DNA from: CALAGJ01 sp964293305
GTDB lineage: Bacteria; Bacteroidota; Bacteroidia; Chitinophagales; Chitinophagaceae
NCBI GenBank assembly: GCA_964293305.1
Contig: CAXYYO010000027.1
Location: 1-44,812 of the forward strand
DNA length: 44,812 bases
Direction: 5' to 3'
Numbering within the stretch: the first letter of the stretch is position 1; each line of letters starts with the position of its first letter. The notes beneath the pieces were generated by a model that was not told the DNA's origin, ran no database searches, and saw only the letters and a list, made by a program, of their open reading frames with translations. The position numbers and the translations under genes are program-made. Shown here piece after piece: positions 41,692-44,812 of the stretch.

Positions 41692-42167
41692 GTATTATTT
41701 TATATATCATAATTTGCCTTTTCACCTTTTTTTTAATGGAAGGTATTACATGGCTCACACATAAATTTGTGATGCATGGGTTTTTATGGTATTTGCATGA
41801 AGACCATCACCAACCACGTGGTCATCTCTTTGAAAAAAATGACGCATTTTTTTTGATTTTTGCAATACCCAGTTGGTTATGTATCATGCTTGGTTTACAA
41901 CACACTTATTATTGGGTGGCTGCAATTGGTTTTGGAATTGCACTATATGGGCTTGCTTATTTTCTTGTGCATGATGTCATTATCCACCAGCGGTTTAAAT
42001 GGTTTACAAGAAGCAATAATACTTATGTAAGAACCATTAGATGGGCGCATAAAATGCATCATAAACATATTCACAAGGAAGATGGCGAAAGTTTTGGAAT
42101 GCTAGTCGTGGCAAAAAAATATTGGGAAAAAGTACAAAGAGATAAGTTGATACAATCCAATAAATAA
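41688..42167 (+). CDS. crtZ: Beta-carotene hydroxylase, CrtZ type
   Basis: 159 residues of the fatty acid hydroxylase-like di-iron membrane family. The four histidine clusters are intact: HKFVMH (His25, His30), HEDHH (His37, His40, His41), HDVIIH (His95, His100) and HKMHH (His121, His124, His125). It adds a hydroxyl at C3 of a beta-ionone ring. In this cluster it would act on the single ring of the monocyclic product. It overlaps cruF by 4 nt and is the last gene of the crt block. An 8-bp inverted repeat lies 28 nt after the stop. Confidence 0.93.
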   Translation: MSIILYIIICLFTFFLMEGITWLTHKFVMHGFLWYLHEDHHQPRGHLFEKNDAFFLIFAIPSWLCIMLGLQHTYYWVAAIGFGIALYGLAYFLVHDVIIHQRFKWFTRSNNTYVRTIRWAHKMHHKHIHKEDGESFGMLVVAKKYWEKVQRDKLIQSNK

Positions 42168-42195
42168 AGATAAATTTTAGTACGCAGTTCTTAAA

Positions 42196-42219
42196 GTAAG
42201 TAAATTGATAGTTACTTAC
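42196..42219. repeat. Inverted repeat after crtZ
   Basis: GTAAGTAA (42196-42203) and TTACTTAC (42212-42219) are perfect 8-bp arms around an 8-nt loop. No T-tract follows, so it is a weak terminator candidate at best. It lies between the crtZ end and a converging small gene. Confidence 0.35.
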
Positions 42220-42289
42220 AAGATAACAAATATACATTTGAAATAGAAATTTCGGAAGTATTGAATTTTCTTTAGCCGCTCCGCAATAT

Positions 42290-42502
42290 TTAAACTTGCT
42301 TTTTCAAAAAATACCTTCTCTGCACCATTGTACCCAATGCTATTATTAAACCTAAAACAGGTATTAAAAAAACAATTGCAATCAATAATGCTTTCATTTT
42401 AAAAGACAGTTTGGTATTATTTAAAATGGCAATTGAACAAGCAACCAATATTATAAGATAGATTGCTAGATAAAAATATGCTTGGTATTGAGTGATAAAC
42501 AT
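42290..42502 (-). CDS. Small membrane protein, possibly PLDc_N-like
   Basis: 70 residues with two hydrophobic segments, YLAIYLIILVACSIAIL and ALLIAIVFLIPVLGLIIAL, and a basic end (QRRYFLKKQV). The order of two helices with a Pro-Val-Leu-Gly turn resembles the PLDc_N (phospholipase D nuclease N-terminal) small protein family of Bacteroidota, but the match is weak. It converges with crtZ and shares no function with it that can be seen. Confidence 0.5.
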   Translation of the reverse strand: MFITQYQAYFYLAIYLIILVACSIAILNNTKLSFKMKALLIAIVFLIPVLGLIIALGTMVQRRYFLKKQV

Positions 42503-42695
42503 AAAATTATTTTAATCAGATAAAAGTTATGTAAATATCATAATTTATTCACTGTGGTCCTGTTTTTTGCCAAATTATTTTGAAAAACCGCATCGTAAAT
42601 TCAATTTGCAGAATGGAATAAAAAGAAATTTTATAAGCTAAAGCGCTAATATTTAAAAACCACCTATTTTACCAACCTAAAAATTTTTCTTCTTT

Positions 42696-43103
42696 ATGGT
42701 ACCATTCAATCAAATTCAAAAAGGCGATTATTTAGTAGGCGAGTTTGAAGGCAAACTCTGGAAAGGCGAAGTAACTCGTTTAAACGGGGACGAAAAGCAA
42801 GTCTGCTTTAATACCGGAGTACAACAATTCTGGTTTACCCCCGCGCAATTGCATCCAATTTCCCTAACCGATGAAAGCCTTGCCCAGCTTAACTTTCTAA
42901 AAGAAACAAAGGACGATGGTTCTGTGAAATACAAAAAAGGTTCTTTCCGTATTTTGATACCTGCACCAAATGATTTTAAAAATATGGAAATATGGTATAG
43001 AGAAGATAAAAGACACCATCCTGGCATTGAACATATTCACCAATTACAAAATCATTATTATGCCATGACCAAAGTGCATCTTACTGATGAAGTAATTGCT
43101 TAA
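42696..43103 (+). CDS. Unrecognised 135-residue cytoplasmic protein
   Basis: No family was recognised. The protein is soluble, without a signal peptide, and starts VPFNQIQKGDYLVGEFEGKL plus WKGEVTRLNGDEKQVCFN. That looks like a small SH3-like or beta-barrel module (alternating strands with Gly-Asp turns). The C-terminal half contains FRILIPAPNDFKNMEIWYRE and a His-rich DKRHHPGIEHIHQLQNHYY. The reading frame has sensible codon use and is closed by a good terminator at 43124-43154. The initiation site is the first ATG, and no upstream box was found. Confidence 0.65.
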   Translation: MVPFNQIQKGDYLVGEFEGKLWKGEVTRLNGDEKQVCFNTGVQQFWFTPAQLHPISLTDESLAQLNFLKETKDDGSVKYKKGSFRILIPAPNDFKNMEIWYREDKRHHPGIEHIHQLQNHYYAMTKVHLTDEVIA

Positions 43104-43123
43104 AAGTAGAATTAAAAATATTG

Positions 43124-43154
43124 AAGCATCCACTTGTAAAGCTGGATGCTTTTT
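43124..43154 (+). terminator. Rho-independent terminator after the 135-residue protein
   Basis: AGCATCCA (43125-43132) and TGGATGCT (43143-43150) form a perfect 8-bp stem around a 10-nt loop, followed by TTTT. It lies about 20 nt after the stop codon. Confidence 0.8.
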
Positions 43155-43204
43155 ATTTGTGCAATTCATATCTTTTTTTTTGAGATTTTTTAAATTGATA
43201 AATA

Positions 43205-43690
43205 ATGGATACAACGTCAGTTATCACAAGATTTTATACAGCATTTCAAAAGTTAGATTACAAAACAATGCAATCCTGCTATGCTGAGGATGTAATATTT
43301 AGCGATCCCGGTTTTGGTTTATTAGATCAGGGTAAGCCACAGGCTATGTGGCAAATGCTCTGTACCAATGCCAGGGACTTTCATCTTAGTTATGACAATA
43401 TTGAATTAATTGATGATGAATATGCCACCTGTAATTGGACTGCAAAATATACTTTCTCTTCCACCGGCAATGAGGTTACCAATCATATCAAAGCTTATAT
43501 AAGAGTACAAGATGGTAAAATAACAGAACATACCGATTCTTTTAATTTTTACAAATGGTGTAGACAGGCACTGGGTTTGAGCGGCTTGCTTTTAGGCTGG
43601 ACTGGCTTTATGCAACGAAAAGTAAGGGCAGGAGCTTTAAAAAGACTTGAAAAATTTATGAAGGAAAATGCTGCTGAGTATAAAAAATGA
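43205..43690 (+). CDS. NTF2-like (SnoaL-type) protein
   Basis: 161 residues, no signal peptide. It has the cone-shaped NTF2 fold pattern VITRFYTAFQKLDYKTMQSC plus YAEDVIFSDPGFG, then LIDDEYATCNWTAKYTFSST and HIKAYIRVQDGKITEHTDSF. The C-terminal tail (WCRQALGLSGLLLGWTGFMQ plus RKVRAGALKRLEKFM) is longer than in minimal members. NTF2-like proteins bind small hydrophobic ligands or act as enzymes such as ketosteroid isomerases, so function cannot be assigned. mtgA follows on the same strand after 56 nt. Confidence 0.85.
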   Translation: MDTTSVITRFYTAFQKLDYKTMQSCYAEDVIFSDPGFGLLDQGKPQAMWQMLCTNARDFHLSYDNIELIDDEYATCNWTAKYTFSSTGNEVTNHIKAYIRVQDGKITEHTDSFNFYKWCRQALGLSGLLLGWTGFMQRKVRAGALKRLEKFMKENAAEYKK

Positions 43691-43746
43691 TGCAGTCTGT
43701 TTTTCCACATTTCTGATTTTAATGCTACAAATTCTATTTTCGCTAA

Positions 43747-44466
43747 ATGGCCCTCTCATTCTTTAAAACAAAGTTCTGGCGTTATGTAAAAAAGGTAACC
43801 CTTTATGCATTCATATCATCGCTCCTTTATGTAGTGGTGTGCAAATGGATAATGCCACCAATTACAATTACACAAATATCTGCTCTGGTTTCAGGTGATG
43901 GTTTGAAAAGAGACTATATCAACTATTCCTCCATTTCATCCAATGCAAAAATTGCAGCTATTGCTGCCGAAGACCAGCTTTTTGCTACACACAATGGATT
44001 TGACTGGAATGCATTACAAAAAAGTTTATCTGGGGATGGTAAGTATGGAAAAGGGGCAGGGGCAAGCACCATCAGCCAACAAACGGCAAAAAATGTTTTT
44101 TTATGGCAAGGCGAAGGCGTTATGAGGTATATCAGAAAGCTACCTGAATTTTATTTTACTTTCCTCATAGAATTAATATGGGGAAAGGAAAGAATTCTAG
44201 AAGTTTATTTAAATGTAATTGAAATGGGGCGTGGTATATATGGAATTGAAGCCGCATCACAATCCTATTTCAAAAAACCTGCATCACAACTAACCAAAGT
44301 GGAAGCTGCACAAATTATAGCCTGCCTTCCCAATCCAAAAATTTATACAGTAAAACCAAGAAGCCGTTTTGTGGGTTGGAAGTCTGGATGGATACAAAGA
44401 CAAATGAATAATATTGCTGGGGATGTGGCTGTACAGCATCTGATTCAAAATGAGCCAAAAAAATAA
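43747..44466 (+). CDS. mtgA: Monofunctional biosynthetic peptidoglycan transglycosylase
   Basis: 239 residues. A single N-terminal membrane helix (about 18-36) anchors a GT51 glycosyltransferase domain that polymerises lipid II into glycan strands in the periplasm. The catalytic Glu is Glu75 in IAAEDQLFATHNGFDWNAL. GASTISQQTAKNVFLW, LEVYLNVIEMGRGIYGIEAA plus SQSYFKKPASQL and the second Glu of the motif are present. No transpeptidase domain follows, consistent with MtgA. It lies 56 nt after the NTF2-like gene and converges with rplL. Confidence 0.95.
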   Translation: MALSFFKTKFWRYVKKVTLYAFISSLLYVVVCKWIMPPITITQISALVSGDGLKRDYINYSSISSNAKIAAIAAEDQLFATHNGFDWNALQKSLSGDGKYGKGAGASTISQQTAKNVFLWQGEGVMRYIRKLPEFYFTFLIELIWGKERILEVYLNVIEMGRGIYGIEAASQSYFKKPASQLTKVEAAQIIACLPNPKIYTVKPRSRFVGWKSGWIQRQMNNIAGDVAVQHLIQNEPKK

Positions 44467-44527
44467 ATCTCGGAATGATTTATTCATACATTCTGCCACG
44501 ATAATCTGCCTTGTTTCTAAACATTAA

Positions 44528-44553
44528 AAAAGCCCCGCTTCAATAGCGAGGCC
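44528..44553 (-). terminator. Rho-independent terminator of rplL
   Basis: On the minus strand GCCTCGCT and AGCGGGGC pair (one G-U) around a short loop and are followed by TTTTTT. It lies about 20 nt after the rplL stop. On the plus strand no T-tract follows. Confidence 0.8.
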
Positions 44554-44573
44554 TCTTATTTAAGTTGTATGAA

Positions 44574-44812
44574 TTATTTCACTTCAACCTCAGCACCAAC
44601 TTCTTTCAGTTTTGCAACTAAATCATCGGCATCAGCTTTAGAAATACCTTCTTTAACTGGTTTTGGAGCGCCATCAACTAAGTCTTTAGCTTCTTTCAAA
44701 CCTAAGCCAGTTAACTCTTTTACGATTTTAACTACCTGAAGTTTGTTAGCACCACTAGCTTTAAGAATTACATCAAATGATGTTTTTTCTTCTACAGCAG
44801 CAGCAGCAGGAG
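44574..44812 (-). CDS. rplL: 50S ribosomal protein L7/L12, C-terminal part (start outside window)
   Basis: The minus-strand frame is open to the right edge and gives the last 78 residues. It starts in the Ala-rich hinge (PAAAAVEEKTSFDVIL) and ends LVAKLKEVGAEVEVK. The L7/L12 C-terminal domain is complete: ANKLQVVKIVKELTGLGLKE, AKDLVDGAPKPVKEGISKAD plus ADDLVAKL. This is the factor-binding stalk protein of the large subunit. The N-terminal dimerisation domain lies beyond the window, presumably followed by rplJ as in most genomes. Confidence 0.95.
   Translation of the reverse strand, partial: PAAAAVEEKTSFDVILKASGANKLQVVKIVKELTGLGLKEAKDLVDGAPKPVKEGISKADADDLVAKLKEVGAEVEVK

Noticed and set aside
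1..44812. CRISPR array, tRNA, rRNA, insertion sequence or phage genes
   Set aside because: No regularly spaced repeats, cloverleaf-like GC-rich segments, transposase motifs or phage structural genes were found on reading both strands.

Overview
The window is about 44.8 kb of AT-rich DNA from a member of the Bacteroidota, most likely Chitinophagaceae or a close relative. Four things point there: a C-terminal type IX secretion sorting domain at the left edge, the general lack of Shine-Dalgarno sequences with TAnnTTTG-type -7 boxes in front of several genes, many lipoproteins and OmpP1/FadL-type proteins, and a MerR/ECF-sigma/crtI/crtB/idi/crtD/cruF/crtZ carotenoid cluster typical of that phylum. 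No tRNA, rRNA, transposase, prophage or CRISPR array was seen. It looks like chromosomal DNA, with a ribosomal protein gene (rplL) cut by the right edge.

Layout, left to right. (1) 1-657: end of a secreted T9SS-sorted protein. (2) 1038-2890: a + strand operon of LemA and two TPM-domain proteins. (3) 2921-14755: a long minus-strand block holding a di-heme DUF1111 lipoprotein with an imelysin lipoprotein, MurB, a membrane-anchored glutathione peroxidase, GlpF and GlpD, a fused UvrD-type helicase/Fe-S nuclease, a DCC-motif (DUF393) membrane protein and a GbsR/MarR-type regulator. (4) 14883-23794: mixed-strand housekeeping genes, namely a Spy-like secreted protein, PanB, a PepSY-like secreted protein, an SDR oxidoreductase, a CutC-like protein with altered conserved motifs, an OPT transporter, a PAS protein with a DHp but no ATPase domain, and a HerA/DUF853 ATPase. 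(5) 23813-30273: envelope genes, namely a 1145-residue peptidase-like/PD40/beta-barrel protein, an MBL-fold hydrolase, an OmpP1/FadL-type porin and a Tyr/Asn/Ser-rich lipoprotein. (6) 30433-34709: ProS, a GT2 glycosyltransferase, RfbC and RfbA.

(7) 34901-42167 is the most coherent system. A CarH-like MerR protein with intact cobalamin-binding motifs precedes an ECF sigma factor, phytoene desaturase, phytoene synthase, IPP isomerase, a second CrtI-like desaturase (CrtD), the 1',2'-hydratase CruF and the hydroxylase CrtZ. The last four genes overlap or abut end to start. The set matches synthesis of a monocyclic 1'-hydroxylated carotenoid such as saproxanthin, but no lycopene cyclase is present here. 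A 12-bp perfect inverted repeat in front of the sigma gene overlaps its -7 box and is a good candidate operator for B12/light control.

(8) 42290-44812: a small membrane protein, an unrecognised 135-residue protein, an NTF2-like protein, the transglycosylase MtgA and the end of rplL with its terminator.

Cross-cutting signals are a dispersed repeat related to CATTGCGAGGAGG at 768-800 and about 9839-9931, and three genes whose TAnnTTTG box lies exactly 4 nt before the ATG, suggesting leaderless transcripts.
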